From Pseudomonas cremoris (GTDB lineage Bacteria; Pseudomonadota; Gammaproteobacteria; Pseudomonadales; Pseudomonadaceae): a stretch of 64,000 bases of DNA. A program made the position numbers and the translations under genes. Numbering within the stretch: position 1 is the first letter of the stretch; each line of letters starts with the position of its first letter. The stretch lies in contig NZ_JAAXCY010000004.1 in assembly GCF_014230465.1 (NCBI RefSeq), forward strand, positions 434,001 through 498,000, given 5' to 3'. The notes below the pieces were generated by a model. It had not been told where the DNA came from, did not search any database, and saw nothing but the letters and a program-made list of their open reading frames with translations. Shown one piece after another: positions 1 to 8,240 of the stretch.

Positions 1-1
1 C

Positions 2-307
2 AACTACAGCAAGGGCATCAGCGACGGCGTAGCGGCGATGTTGCAAGTGGTGGGCGGCGAACCACTGGCGGTGCCGGCCCATGTGGCGGATGCCAACTTT
101 GCCAAGGATAATCCCGGGTTTTCCATCGGGCTGTTTATCCTGCTGATCGGTGTGTTGTGGCTGTGTAATCGCCTGGGGTTGCCAGTGGGCGCGATCTTGC
201 TGGCGATTCTCAGTAGTAGCGGACGCGGCGGCGGTGGAGGCGGCGGTGGTGGTTTCCGGGGCGGCGGTGGCGGCTTCGGCGGCGGCGGGGCTTCGGGTGG
301 CTGGTGA
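2..307 (+). CDS. TPM-domain membrane protein, C-terminal part (5' end outside window)
   Basis: The reading frame is open from the first complete codon, so the start lies upstream. What remains is the end of a TPM (YgcG-type) domain, one hydrophobic segment (GLFILLIGVLWL) and a glycine-rich tail with runs of GGGG interrupted by F and R, ending in GGW. This architecture is usual for TPM-domain proteins, which often follow lemA. The family is membrane-associated with a periplasmic domain; a phosphatase activity has been described for plant members but the bacterial role is unclear. The next gene, 28 bases on, is a second TPM-type protein, so the two probably form one transcript. Confidence 0.8.
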   Translation, partial: NYSKGISDGVAAMLQVVGGEPLAVPAHVADANFAKDNPGFSIGLFILLIGVLWLCNRLGLPVGAILLAILSSSGRGGGGGGGGGFRGGGGGFGGGGASGGW

Positions 308-335
308 TGATAATAATGAGAGAGCAACGACAACC

Positions 336-953
336 ATGGCATTACTGACTGAACACGAGCAGCGCCAAGTCGCCGAAGCGATTGCCCGCGTCGAGAAAAC
401 CACCGACGCAGAACTGGTGACCGTACTGGCCGCCCGCGCCGACGACTACGCCTACATTCCGCTGCTGTGGGCCAGCTTGATCGCCTTGGTGGTGCCGGGT
501 GTGGTGCATTACCTGTCGGGCTACCTGACCATGTACACCTTGCTGCTGGCGCAATGGGCGACGTTCATTGTGCTGTGCCTGGTGTTTCGCCTGCCCAAGG
601 TCACCACACGTTTGATTCCGCGCTCGGTACGCCACTGGCGTGCATCCAACCTGGCCCGGCGCCAGTTCCTGGAGCAGAACCTGCACCACACGGTGGGCAG
701 CACCGGCGTGCTGATTTTTGTCAGCGAGGCCGAGCGTTATGTGGAAATCCTGGTGGATGACGGGATTTCCAAGCGTTTGGACGACGGTAGTTGGGATGTG
801 ATCGTCAAGGCGTTTACGCAGCAGGTGAAGCAGGGGCAGACGTTGGCGGGGTTTATCAGCTGTATTGAAGCCTGTGGCGAGCTGTTGAAGGTGCATGTGC
901 CGGTCACACAAACCCGTAACGAGCTGCCCAATCGCCTGGTTGTACTCGAATAA
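336..953 (+). CDS. TPM-domain-containing membrane protein
   Basis: This is a 205-residue protein. Residues 1-40 resemble the start of a TPM domain (EQRQVAEAIARVEKTTDAEL). Two adjacent hydrophobic segments follow at about 41-60 and 64-85, and then a soluble part with STGVLIFVSEAERYVEILVD typical of the second half of TPM domains. The domain thus seems split by a membrane hairpin, as in the second TPM protein of lemA-TPM-TPM clusters. The ATG at 336 is chosen because the homologous part begins there; the frame extends upstream only over the previous gene. The function is unknown; co-occurrence with the preceding TPM gene is the main clue. Confidence 0.75.
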   Translation: MALLTEHEQRQVAEAIARVEKTTDAELVTVLAARADDYAYIPLLWASLIALVVPGVVHYLSGYLTMYTLLLAQWATFIVLCLVFRLPKVTTRLIPRSVRHWRASNLARRQFLEQNLHHTVGSTGVLIFVSEAERYVEILVDDGISKRLDDGSWDVIVKAFTQQVKQGQTLAGFISCIEACGELLKVHVPVTQTRNELPNRLVVLE

Positions 954-1049
954 AAATGTGGGAGCGGGCTTGCTCGCGAATGCAGTGGATCAGCCAATGA
1001 ATCTGTTGACTGACCCACCGCATTCGCGAGCAAGCCCGCTCCCACATTT
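954..1049. repeat. REPIN (paired REP palindrome), copy 1
   Basis: Two copies of the REP core GTGGGAGCGGGCTTGCTCGC lie in inverted orientation, with arms starting AAATGTGGGAGCGGG and ending CCCGCTCCCACATTT. A variable loop of about 40 bases separates them. The element begins directly after the stop codon of the TPM gene. Such pairs are non-autonomous elements mobilised by RAYT transposases in fluorescent pseudomonads; no RAYT gene is present in this window. Confidence 0.9.
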
Positions 1050-1154
1050 GGTTTGCGGTGGGCCTCATAGATACCGTTGATCAAATAACCCCGTGCCCTA
1101 AACCCCCATCCCCCCTAAAATGCCGGGCATTCCCAGCCCGAGGCGTTTTTGTTC

Positions 1155-2363
1155 ATGTCCGTCACCGCTCAACCTGTCAGCGACTACCACGCCCAGTTCA
1201 TCGAACTGCTGAGCGCAAGCCTCGCGCAGAACGCGTTTATCAAGCTGGTGCTGGCCAAGTACGTCGGCGAGGAAGCCGAGTTGCAGCGGCTGATCATCAA
1301 GCCGGTAACCGTCAAGGAGCAGCCATGCCTGTCCTTCGTTTATCGCTACAAGACCCGCGATATCACCAAGAACTTCGCCTTGGCCGACGGTGTGGCGGCG
1401 ATTGCCGAGCTGCTACCCGCGCAGTTCAAGAACGCCCACTTGCTGTCGCTGACCGACGAAGCCCAGTTGGAATACAGCAAAAAGAACAAAAGCTCGCTGT
1501 TCAAAAGCAAGCCGCAGCAACTGCGCGAAGCGCCCTCGGCCGAGCATAACCGCGAGAAGCATCGCTTCCTCGACCTCAGCCGTCCGTTCCTTTCTGACCT
1601 GGGTGTGACCGATGCCAAACAGGCGTTGATCCCGTCGATGTCGCGCAAATGGAAACAGATTAACAAGTTCATCGAAGTGTTCAGCCATGCGTTGACGTCA
1701 TCGCCGCTCAAGCTGGACCAACCGGTGCGCGTCGCCGATTTCGGTTCGGGCAAGGGCTACCTGACGTTCGCCATCCACGACTACCTGCGCAACACCCTCA
1801 AGGCCGAGGGCGAAGTGACCGGTGTGGAGTTGCGCGAAGACATGGTCACCCTGTGCAACACCGCCGCCGCCCGCCTGGAGCATCCGGGGCTGGTGTTCAA
1901 GTGCGGTGACGTGCGCAGCGTGGCACCGAGCGAACTGGACGTGATGATCGCCCTGCATGCCTGCGACATCGCCACCGATTACGCGATTCACACCGGCATT
2001 CGCTCTGGCGCGTCGATCATCATGTGCTCGCCGTGCTGCCACAAGCAGATACGCCTGCAGATCCAGAGCCCGGCGCTGTTGAAACCGATGCTGCAATACG
2101 GTTTGCACCTGGGGCAGCAAGCGGAGATGGTCACCGACAGTCTGCGGGCGCTGTTTTTGGAGGCTTGTGGCTATGAGACCAAGGTGTTCGAGTTCATCTC
2201 GTTGGACCACACCAACAAGAACAAGATGATCCTGGCGGTGAAGCGCGCCGAGCCGTTGGATAACGCCCAACTACTGGAGAAGATCCAGGAATTGAAGGCG
2301 TTCTACCACATCACCGAACACTGCCTGGAAACCCTGTTGCGGGCGGATGGTTTCTTAAGCTGA
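1155..2363 (+). CDS. Class I SAM-dependent methyltransferase (Methyltransf_32 type)
   Basis: This 402-residue protein has a poorly defined N-terminal half and a Rossmann methyltransferase domain from about residue 190. Motif I is DFGSGKG at 195-201, the motif II acidic region is GVELREDM, and a cysteine pair occurs in the SPCCHKQ stretch at about 292-298. That DFGSGKG plus SPCCHKQ combination is typical of the Methyltransf_32 family. The substrate is unknown; RNA or protein are both possible. The ATG at 1155 is preferred over the in-frame TTG six bases earlier. The gene stands alone between two REPINs. Confidence 0.8.
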   Translation: MSVTAQPVSDYHAQFIELLSASLAQNAFIKLVLAKYVGEEAELQRLIIKPVTVKEQPCLSFVYRYKTRDITKNFALADGVAAIAELLPAQFKNAHLLSLTDEAQLEYSKKNKSSLFKSKPQQLREAPSAEHNREKHRFLDLSRPFLSDLGVTDAKQALIPSMSRKWKQINKFIEVFSHALTSSPLKLDQPVRVADFGSGKGYLTFAIHDYLRNTLKAEGEVTGVELREDMVTLCNTAAARLEHPGLVFKCGDVRSVAPSELDVMIALHACDIATDYAIHTGIRSGASIIMCSPCCHKQIRLQIQSPALLKPMLQYGLHLGQQAEMVTDSLRALFLEACGYETKVFEFISLDHTNKNKMILAVKRAEPLDNAQLLEKIQELKAFYHITEHCLETLLRADGFLS

Positions 2364-2376
2364 ACGCAGAACCCCC

Positions 2377-2465
2377 TGTGGGAGCGGGCTTGCTCGCGAA
2401 TGCGGTGTGTCAGCAAGTACATCTACAACTGACCCACCGCATTCGCGAGCAAGCCCGCTCCCACA
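2377..2465. repeat. REPIN, copy 2
   Basis: Inverted pair of the same REP core (TGTGGGAGCGGGCTTGCTCG and its complement) between the 3' ends of the methyltransferase gene and the convergent DMT transporter gene. The distal arm ends two bases before the transporter stop codon. Confidence 0.9.
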
Positions 2466-2466
2466 T

Positions 2467-3366
2467 TTAGACTGTGCCAGCCTTTACTACTGGCGCAGGC
2501 TGCACCGCCGTCTTGCGCCCCAACATCACCGTCACAATCACCCCACACGCAAACACCCACGTAATCGGCTCGATATGTTCCCCAAAGAACAACGCCGAAA
2601 ACGCGATGGTGAAGAAGATCTGCAACAGCTGGATCTGGCTGACCCGCGCAATCCCGCCCATGGCCAACCCGGCGTACCAGGCAAAGAACCCCAGGAACTG
2701 CGAGAACAGCGACACATACCCAAACGCCCACCACGTGCGCATGGAAATCGCCCCTTGATGTTGCGCCGCCAGGTACCACACCGGGCCGATCAACACCGGC
2801 GTCGAGAGCACCAGCGCCCAGCAGATCACCTGCCAGCCGCCCATCTCCTTGGCCAATCGGCCGCCTTCGGCATAACCCAGGCCACCCACGGCAATCGCGC
2901 CGAGCATCAGCAAATCACCGGCCTGGATACTGCCGGCACCGGTGATCAGCGCGTAACTCAATACCAGACCACTGCCCAATGCTGCGCAGGCCCAGAAGGC
3001 TTTGGACGGTCGTTCATGGGACAGCCACGCCGCATACAACGCCACGCACAGGGGTTGCAGGCCGTTGACCAGTGCGCCATGGGACGCCGGCAAGGTTTGC
3101 ATGGCCCATGCCGACAACACTGGAAAACCAAGGATCACCCCGGCAATCACCAGGCACAGACCGCGTACTTGGCGCCAGGTGGGCCATTGCTCACGGCGCC
3201 ACAGCAACAGGCCCGCCGCCGGAACCGCCGCGAACAACGCACGGCCCAGGCCGTTGAGCAGCGGGTGAATTTCCTGCACCACGATCCGGGTGAAGGGCAG
3301 TGTCAGGCTGAAGATGATGACGCCCAGCAGGCCGAGGGCCATGCCGGTGTTTTCGCGCGAGCTCAT
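2467..3366 (-). CDS. DMT-family (EamA) permease
   Basis: This 299-residue protein consists almost wholly of hydrophobic helices, about ten of them, in the two-times-five arrangement of EamA/DMT exporters. The second half contains the family-typical region around LFSQFLGFFAWYAGLAMGG, followed by RVSQIQLLQIFFTIAFSALF. The family mostly exports amino acids and other metabolites at the inner membrane; the substrate cannot be read from the sequence. The start at 3366 begins MSSRENTG; a longer in-frame start at 3423 would add 19 non-hydrophobic residues and is less likely. A candidate operator palindrome lies about 100 bases upstream. Confidence 0.85.
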   Translation of the reverse strand: MSSRENTGMALGLLGVIIFSLTLPFTRIVVQEIHPLLNGLGRALFAAVPAAGLLLWRREQWPTWRQVRGLCLVIAGVILGFPVLSAWAMQTLPASHGALVNGLQPLCVALYAAWLSHERPSKAFWACAALGSGLVLSYALITGAGSIQAGDLLMLGAIAVGGLGYAEGGRLAKEMGGWQVICWALVLSTPVLIGPVWYLAAQHQGAISMRTWWAFGYVSLFSQFLGFFAWYAGLAMGGIARVSQIQLLQIFFTIAFSALFFGEHIEPITWVFACGVIVTVMLGRKTAVQPAPVVKAGTV

Positions 3367-3451
3367 GGGTGAGATCCGAAATAGAGAGGAGCCGAAATCC
3401 AGAGGGCTTCCTGGGAAGCCCATCTAGCCACAACCCCCGTCGATTGCGGGC

Positions 3452-3488
3452 CTACAGCTGGGTGCGGATTTATCCGTACAGTTGGGTA
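3452..3488. promoter_or_regulatory. Candidate operator: CGGATTTATCCG palindrome flanked by a direct repeat
   Basis: A 12-base palindrome, CGGATTTATCCG (3465-3476), is flanked by two near-identical repeats (ACAGCTGGGT and ACAGTTGGGT). It lies in the gap upstream of the DMT gene and downstream of the dihydrodipicolinate-synthase-like gene. The position suits a regulator site for the transporter; the protein that would bind is unknown. Confidence 0.3.
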
Positions 3489-3509
3489 CTGCGGGAGGGA
3501 GTTGTGGGC

Positions 3510-4382
3510 TTAGCGCAATAATGCTTTGAGCTGTTCTATCCCGGCTTCTGCCAGTGGGAACACCGGCAACCGCGGATCGCCCACGTCCAGCCCGGTCAAA
3601 CGCAACCCGGCTTTGATCGTCGCCGGCAATCCACCCTTGAGGATGAACTCCAGCAACGGCAATTGTTGGTAGAACAACGCGCGTGCCTTTGTAAGATCAT
3701 TGGCCAACACCGCGTCATACAAATCCAGGTTCAACTGCGGGATCAGGTTCGGCGCCGCCGTACACCAGCCTTTGGCACCCGCCGCGAACGCTTCCAGTGC
3801 CAAGGGGTTACAACCGTTGTAGAACGGCACGTCGGTCTGGCGATGCAACTGGTGCATGCGCTGAACATCACCTGTGCTCTCCTTGACCATCGTCACATTG
3901 GCCACCTGCTTGATGATGCGCAGGATCAAGTCCACCGACATGTCCGTGCCGCTGGTAGCCGGGTTGTTGTACAGCATGATCGGCACGCCGATGCTGTCGC
4001 CAATCGCGGCGTAGTGCGCAAGGATTTCCGCTTCGCTGAGTTTCCAGTAAGACGCCGGCAGCACCATCACCACATCGGCGCCATTGGCTTCGGCGTAGCG
4101 AGCGCGGCGCACGGCCTTGGCGGTGGTGAGGTCGGATACGCTGACGACGGTGGGAACGCGTCGGGCGATTTTGGCCAGGCTGTAGGCGCTGACTTCATCC
4201 CACTCGGCATCGCTCAAATAGGCACCTTCGCCCGTGCTGCCCAAGGGCGCGATGGCGTGGACGCCGCTGGCGATCAAGCGGTCGATGGAGCGGCCCAGGG
4301 CATCGAGGTCAACGCGTTGGCCATCGCTGCTGAACGGGGTGATGGTGTAGCCGATGATGCCGTGAATGTTGGGGCTGGACAT
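3510..4382 (-). CDS. Dihydrodipicolinate synthase family lyase (not DapA)
   Basis: This 290-residue (beta/alpha)8 protein belongs to the DapA/N-acetylneuraminate lyase family. Visible are the GSTGE phosphate/carboxylate loop (48-52), the catalytic Tyr in LYNNP (Tyr138) and the Schiff-base Lys in MVKEST (Lys167). The true dapA of this window is at 58779. In this copy the segment after the tyrosine reads NPATSG rather than VPGRTA, so the arginine that DapA uses to bind aspartate semialdehyde is missing. It probably cleaves or forms a C-C bond of another 2-oxo acid. It lies 27 bases after the class II aldolase gene and is likely in the same operon. Confidence 0.85.
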   Translation of the reverse strand: MSSPNIHGIIGYTITPFSSDGQRVDLDALGRSIDRLIASGVHAIAPLGSTGEGAYLSDAEWDEVSAYSLAKIARRVPTVVSVSDLTTAKAVRRARYAEANGADVVMVLPASYWKLSEAEILAHYAAIGDSIGVPIMLYNNPATSGTDMSVDLILRIIKQVANVTMVKESTGDVQRMHQLHRQTDVPFYNGCNPLALEAFAAGAKGWCTAAPNLIPQLNLDLYDAVLANDLTKARALFYQQLPLLEFILKGGLPATIKAGLRLTGLDVGDPRLPVFPLAEAGIEQLKALLR

Positions 4383-4409
4383 AGGAAGTCTCCGGTCGAA
4401 AAAGGGTAG

Positions 4410-5192
4410 TCAGTTCAGGCAATCGGCGTGTTTGCGCAGGTTCTGCCGGGCGTAGTAATTGAACGCGGCGCCATGACGCTTGGGCCGGGAGATCCAGTCA
4501 TGGGCCTCGCGCCCCAGTTCCGGCAGGATCGGCTTGATGGTGCCAGCGGCCATTGCCAGCAACTGCAACTTGGCTGCGCGTTCGATCAATTGCGCAATCA
4601 CGCAGGCTTCCTCGATGCTCGCCCCGGTGCTCAACTGGCCATGGTGCGAGAGCAGGATCGCGCGCTTGTCGCCCAAAGCCTCGGTGATGATCTCGCCTTC
4701 TTCGTTACCCACCGGCACCCCTGGCCAGGCTTCCAGGAATGCACAGTCTTCGTACAGCGGGCACAGGTCCATGTGGGACACCTGCAGTGGCACTTCCAGC
4801 ATCGACAGCGCGGCAATATGGGTTGGATGCGTGTGGATGATGCAGTTCACATCCGGGCGCCCACGGTACACCCAGCTGTGAAAGCGGTTGGCCGGGTTGG
4901 GAATGCCATGGCCTTCCAGCACTTCAAGGTCTTCGTTCACCAGCAACAGGTTACTGGCGGTGATTTCGTCAAAACCCAGGCCCAATTGCTGGGTGTAGTA
5001 AGTGCCCTGTTCAGGGCCGCGCGCGGTGATCTGCCCGGCCAGGCCGGAGTCGTGGCCGTTCTCGAACAGGATGCGGCACGTGAGCGCCAGCTTTTGCCGG
5101 TCGGTCCACGTATTATCCGCCAGGGTGTTTTGCATCTGGATCAGTGCTTGCTTGACCAGTTGGTCTTTGGGAAGTGCTAATGTCTTGGCCAT
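4410..5192 (-). CDS. Class II aldolase/adducin family protein
   Basis: This 260-residue protein has the metal-binding histidines of the class II aldolase/adducin fold, in HTHPTH (His120, His122) and in LLSHHGQ (His183 or His184). Family members are zinc-dependent aldolases or decarboxylases acting on sugar phosphates or related acids. The substrate is not evident. It is first in a probable two-gene operon with the DapA-like lyase and is divergent from an XRE-cupin regulator across a gap holding a clear palindrome. The pairing suggests a catabolic pathway with two carbon-carbon cleaving steps, but this is inference. Confidence 0.85.
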   Translation of the reverse strand: MAKTLALPKDQLVKQALIQMQNTLADNTWTDRQKLALTCRILFENGHDSGLAGQITARGPEQGTYYTQQLGLGFDEITASNLLLVNEDLEVLEGHGIPNPANRFHSWVYRGRPDVNCIIHTHPTHIAALSMLEVPLQVSHMDLCPLYEDCAFLEAWPGVPVGNEEGEIITEALGDKRAILLSHHGQLSTGASIEEACVIAQLIERAAKLQLLAMAAGTIKPILPELGREAHDWISRPKRHGAAFNYYARQNLRKHADCLN

Positions 5193-5217
5193 ATCGGGTG
5201 CCCTCGGTGGCTACAAA

Positions 5218-5252
5218 TGACACTTAAGATGCTATATGACACTTTGTGTCAT
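5218..5252. promoter_or_regulatory. Probable operator of the XRE-cupin regulator
   Basis: A perfect palindrome, ATGACACTTTGTGTCAT (5236-5252), has 7-base arms around TTT. A further half-site, ATGACACTT, lies exactly 18 bases upstream at 5218. Both are in the divergent gap between the aldolase operon and the regulator gene at 5298, where such a regulator would control both directions. Confidence 0.6.
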
Positions 5253-5297
5253 TGGCAAGCACAGCGTATCGCTTACTGCATGGATTAATCGCAGCGC

Positions 5298-5825
5298 ATG
5301 TCTATCCGTTTGAAATTATTGAGAAAAAAACTTGGCGTGACACTTGAGGCCCTGGCTGAAAAATCCGGGATGACCAAGAGTTACCTGTCCAAGGTCGAAC
5401 GCGGGCTCAACACACCGTCGATCGCCGCCGCGCTGAAACTGGCCAAGGCGCTGAACGTAAAGGTCGAAGAGCTGTTCAGCGAAGACAACGTCAGCCTCGA
5501 CAGCTACAGCCTGGTGCGCAGCCACGAGCGACCGGACACTTCACCGGGCTACGCGGTGCTGGCCCATCAAGTCAGTGAGCGCAGCCTGTTGCCGTTCATC
5601 ATCTATCCGCCGCAGGAATTCACCGACAAGAGCTTCAAGGAACACGTGGGAGAGGAGTTTTTGTTCGTGCACGAAGGCCAGGTGGAAGTGGACTTCATGA
5701 ACGAGCGAGTGATTCTGGAGCGGGGCGATGCACTGCATTTCAATGCACAAAAGCCGCATCGGCTGAGATCGGTAGGGCCGGTGCAGGCGCAGTTATTGGT
5801 GGTGGTGCACAGCGCCGAAGAGTGA
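5298..5825 (+). CDS. XRE-family regulator with C-terminal cupin domain
   Basis: The protein has 175 residues. The N-terminal HTH_3 domain (about 5-62) has the recognition region GMTKSYLSKVERGLNTPSI, and a cupin_2 domain occupies about 95-172, with GEEFLFVHEGQVEV and a GDALHFNAQKPH stretch. Regulators of this build sense a small ligand, often an acid or sugar of the pathway they control, through the cupin. The gene is divergent from the class II aldolase operon with an operator-like palindrome between, so it most likely controls that operon and itself. The ATG at 5298 begins directly at the conserved HTH domain. Confidence 0.9.
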   Translation: MSIRLKLLRKKLGVTLEALAEKSGMTKSYLSKVERGLNTPSIAAALKLAKALNVKVEELFSEDNVSLDSYSLVRSHERPDTSPGYAVLAHQVSERSLLPFIIYPPQEFTDKSFKEHVGEEFLFVHEGQVEVDFMNERVILERGDALHFNAQKPHRLRSVGPVQAQLLVVVHSAEE

Positions 5826-5852
5826 CTGCGACGGTGACTTGAAATGCAATCC

Positions 5853-5945
5853 AATGTGGGAGCGGGCTTGCTCGCGAAAGCGGAGTGTCATTCAACACAT
5901 CATTGACTGAACCACCGCATTCGCGAGCAAGCCCGCTCCCACATT
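5853..5945. repeat. REPIN, copy 3
   Basis: Inverted pair of the REP core between the convergent regulator gene and the DUF4917 gene. The outer arms are AATGTGGGAGCGGG and its complement. The distal arm ends a few bases before the DUF4917 stop codon. Confidence 0.9.
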
Positions 5946-5949
5946 TTGA

Positions 5950-6966
5950 TTAGCGTTCGACAGGGACGGACAGTGCGGGATTACCGAGCGCATGGGTCCG
6001 CGCCGCGAAGAACCGCAATTCAACCCCTGTCCCGTCAAACAACTCCGAATACCGCCGCTTCTGCTGTCGAATAAACCCATCACTGCGCCCCGATACCGAG
6101 ATCGCCAGGGTGGTCAATTTGGCCTGGCGAATGGCATCCACCAAGTGCTTGTCCTGCGGCCCCAACTCATGGCCAAAGACGCATAACGCACCTTCATGAT
6201 TGAGCAACTGCTCATAACAGAACGACAGATAATCCGAACTGCGGATGGTCTTGAGCTTCTCCTCAACCTTGCCTTCGCTGACAAACAGCGGCACATCGTC
6301 GAGGGTCTTGATCGTGTTGTTGATGGCAAAACTGCTGAGCAAGGTGCTGTCGGTAGACGGCAATTTGCGCGCGGTGCCATCGAGGTTACGCACCAGGTGC
6401 AAACCACCGTGCAGGTACAGGATGCGCGTGGCGTTTGTACGGGTGTCGCGCAGGTCGAAGCTGGCGTCCGCGCTACGGAAAAGGTCGTCAATGCCCGGCG
6501 TATGCAGGATCGCCCAGTAGTTGAGCAAGTCGTAGTTGCTGGTGAATACCGTGGCGTAGTTCGCCAGTTCAGCGTTGATCGTCGCCAGCGTCGAGGGCTG
6601 CACCAGACGCCACGGGATATGCACGCCGTGGATGGTATTGATCAGCGCTTCCTTGATCGCGTAGTAGCGATTGCGCGGCGCCGCCGAGCTGACCGCCAGC
6701 GCCTTGTTAACCCGGCTGGTGGTTTTGAGTGCGCCCAGGGCCTGCTCGAAACTGCGGGTTTGCAGGGCGTCGAACACACTGAGTTCAGATTGGCTCAGGG
6801 GTTTTTCTTCCACCGTGCGCGCGTTTTCGAACAGCGAGTCGTAGGCAAAGTCTTCCCAAATCGTACGGCTGGCGCCGTTGCCGATCAGAATCCCGCTGAA
6901 GTCGAGGCCAGCGCGCAGTGCGCTCCAGTCTTCAAGATGGGCGTCAATATCCTGGAAATCCTTCAT
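5950..6966 (-). CDS. DUF4917 family protein, SIR2-like fold
   Basis: This 338-residue protein matches my recollection of the DUF4917 family. It has features recalling SIR2-like NAD-binding proteins: GILIGNGASR near residue 25, a TSNYDLLNYW stretch near 143, LYLHGGLHL near 190 and a final Rossmann-like part with CVFGHELG and TLAISVSGRS. SIR2-like domains occur in several phage-defence NADases, but this protein stands alone, without a partner nuclease, helicase or Argonaute gene. Its function is unknown. It is divergent from the alcohol dehydrogenase gene and ends next to a REPIN. Confidence 0.65.
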   Translation of the reverse strand: MKDFQDIDAHLEDWSALRAGLDFSGILIGNGASRTIWEDFAYDSLFENARTVEEKPLSQSELSVFDALQTRSFEQALGALKTTSRVNKALAVSSAAPRNRYYAIKEALINTIHGVHIPWRLVQPSTLATINAELANYATVFTSNYDLLNYWAILHTPGIDDLFRSADASFDLRDTRTNATRILYLHGGLHLVRNLDGTARKLPSTDSTLLSSFAINNTIKTLDDVPLFVSEGKVEEKLKTIRSSDYLSFCYEQLLNHEGALCVFGHELGPQDKHLVDAIRQAKLTTLAISVSGRSDGFIRQQKRRYSELFDGTGVELRFFAARTHALGNPALSVPVER

Positions 6967-7091
6967 TGCGGCGGGTCTACTCGAAATCGGCTGGACGGTG
7001 ACTTTATCACGAGCGAGCGTTGATCCTGATCAAGATGCCGTAGGCAGGTGAGGTCGATGCTGTAGGCATAAACGTCATCCGAGGATTCGCC

Positions 7092-8240
7092 ATGAGCAGC
7101 ACCTTCTTCATTCCCGCCGTCAACATCATGGGCACCGACTGCCTCGACGAAGCCATGACCGCCATCCGTAACTACGGTTTTCGCAAGGCGCTGATCGTCA
7201 CCGACGCCGGTTTGGCCAAGGCCGGCGTGGCCAGCATGATCGCCGAGAAACTGGCGATGCAAGACATCGACTCGGTGATCTACGACGGCGCCAAGCCCAA
7301 CCCCAACGTGGACAACGTCGAGAAAGGCCTGGCACTGCTGCAGGAAAGTGCCTGTGATTTCGTGGTGTCCCTGGGTGGCGGTTCGCCCCATGACTGCGCC
7401 AAGGGCATCGCCCTGTGTGCCACCAACGGCGGGCATATCGGCGACTACGAAGGTGTCGATCAATCGAGCAAGCCGCAACTGCCGCTGGTCGCTATCAACA
7501 CCACCGCCGGTACCGCCAGTGAAATGACCCGCTTCTGCATCATCACCGACGAAAGCCGCCACGTGAAAATGGCCATCGTCGACCGCAATGTCACGCCGCT
7601 GCTGTCGGTCAACGACCCGGCGTTGATGGTCGGCATGCCCAAGGGGCTCACCGCCGCCACTGGCATGGATGCCCTGACCCACGCCATCGAAGCCTACGTG
7701 TCCACCGCGGCTACGCCGATCACTGACGCCTGTGCCATCAAGGCCATCGAACTGATCAGCGCCAACCTGCGCCTGGCGGTACGCGATGGTAGCGACAAGG
7801 TTGCGCGAGAAAACATGGCCTACGCCCAGTTCCTTGCCGGCATGGCCTTCAACAACGCTTCCCTGGGTTTCGTGCACGCCATGGCCCACCAACTGGGTGG
7901 TTTCTACGACCTGCCCCATGGCGTGTGCAACGCAGTGCTGCTGCCCCATGTACAAAGCTTCAACGCCAGCGTCAGCGCCAAACGCCTGAGCGATGTGGGC
8001 CGCGCACTGGGCGCCGACGTCAAGGGCGTCACCGACGAAGAGGGCGCCCAAGCCGCCATCGCCGCCATTCGCAGCCTGGCACTCGACGTTGAAATTCCCG
8101 CCGGCTTGCGCGAGCTGGGCGCCAAGTTGCAAGACATTCCATTGCTCGCCACCAATGCGTTGAAGGACGCGTGTGGGCTGACGAATCCGCGTCGGGCGGA
8201 CCAACGTCAGATTGAGGAGATTTTTCGCAGCGCGTTTTGA
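7092..8240 (+). CDS. yiaY: Iron-containing alcohol dehydrogenase, YiaY-like
   Basis: This 382-residue type III alcohol dehydrogenase closely resembles E. coli YiaY along its whole length, for example [14 protein letters not shown] at about 95-108 and [15 protein letters not shown]. The metal ligands fit Asp193, His197 (GMDALTH), His262 and His276 (LPHGVCN). The family oxidises alcohols or reduces aldehydes with NAD(P); the threonine dehydrogenase name given to YiaY in some databases is weakly founded. The 3' end overlaps the convergent MFS gene by 34 bases. The start follows a GAGGA motif. Confidence 0.9.
   Translation: MSSTFFIPAVNIMGTDCLDEAMTAIRNYGFRKALIVTDAGLAKAGVASMIAEKLAMQDIDSVIYDGAKPNPNVDNVEKGLALLQESACDFVVSLGGGSPHDCAKGIALCATNGGHIGDYEGVDQSSKPQLPLVAINTTAGTASEMTRFCIITDESRHVKMAIVDRNVTPLLSVNDPALMVGMPKGLTAATGMDALTHAIEAYVSTAATPITDACAIKAIELISANLRLAVRDGSDKVARENMAYAQFLAGMAFNNASLGFVHAMAHQLGGFYDLPHGVCNAVLLPHVQSFNASVSAKRLSDVGRALGADVKGVTDEEGAQAAIAAIRSLALDVEIPAGLRELGAKLQDIPLLATNALKDACGLTNPRRADQRQIEEIFRSAF

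Noticed and set aside
38..911. Long opposite-strand frames over the TPM genes and many similar frames over most GC-rich genes
   Set aside because: They are open because of high third-position G+C, have no ribosome sites or family features, and shadow well-supported genes.
954..2465. A CRISPR array from the repeated GTGGGAGCGGGC units
   Set aside because: Repeats are inverted pairs scattered singly over the window, with no regular spacers and no cas genes.
2407..3372. A 321-codon plus-strand frame across the DMT transporter gene
   Set aside because: It is low in hydrophobic residues, begins inside a REPIN and is the antisense of a clear membrane protein.
3510..4382. Calling the DapA-family lyase a second dapA
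   Set aside because: The arginine after the catalytic tyrosine is replaced and the gene is in a catabolic-looking locus; the true dapA is at 58779.
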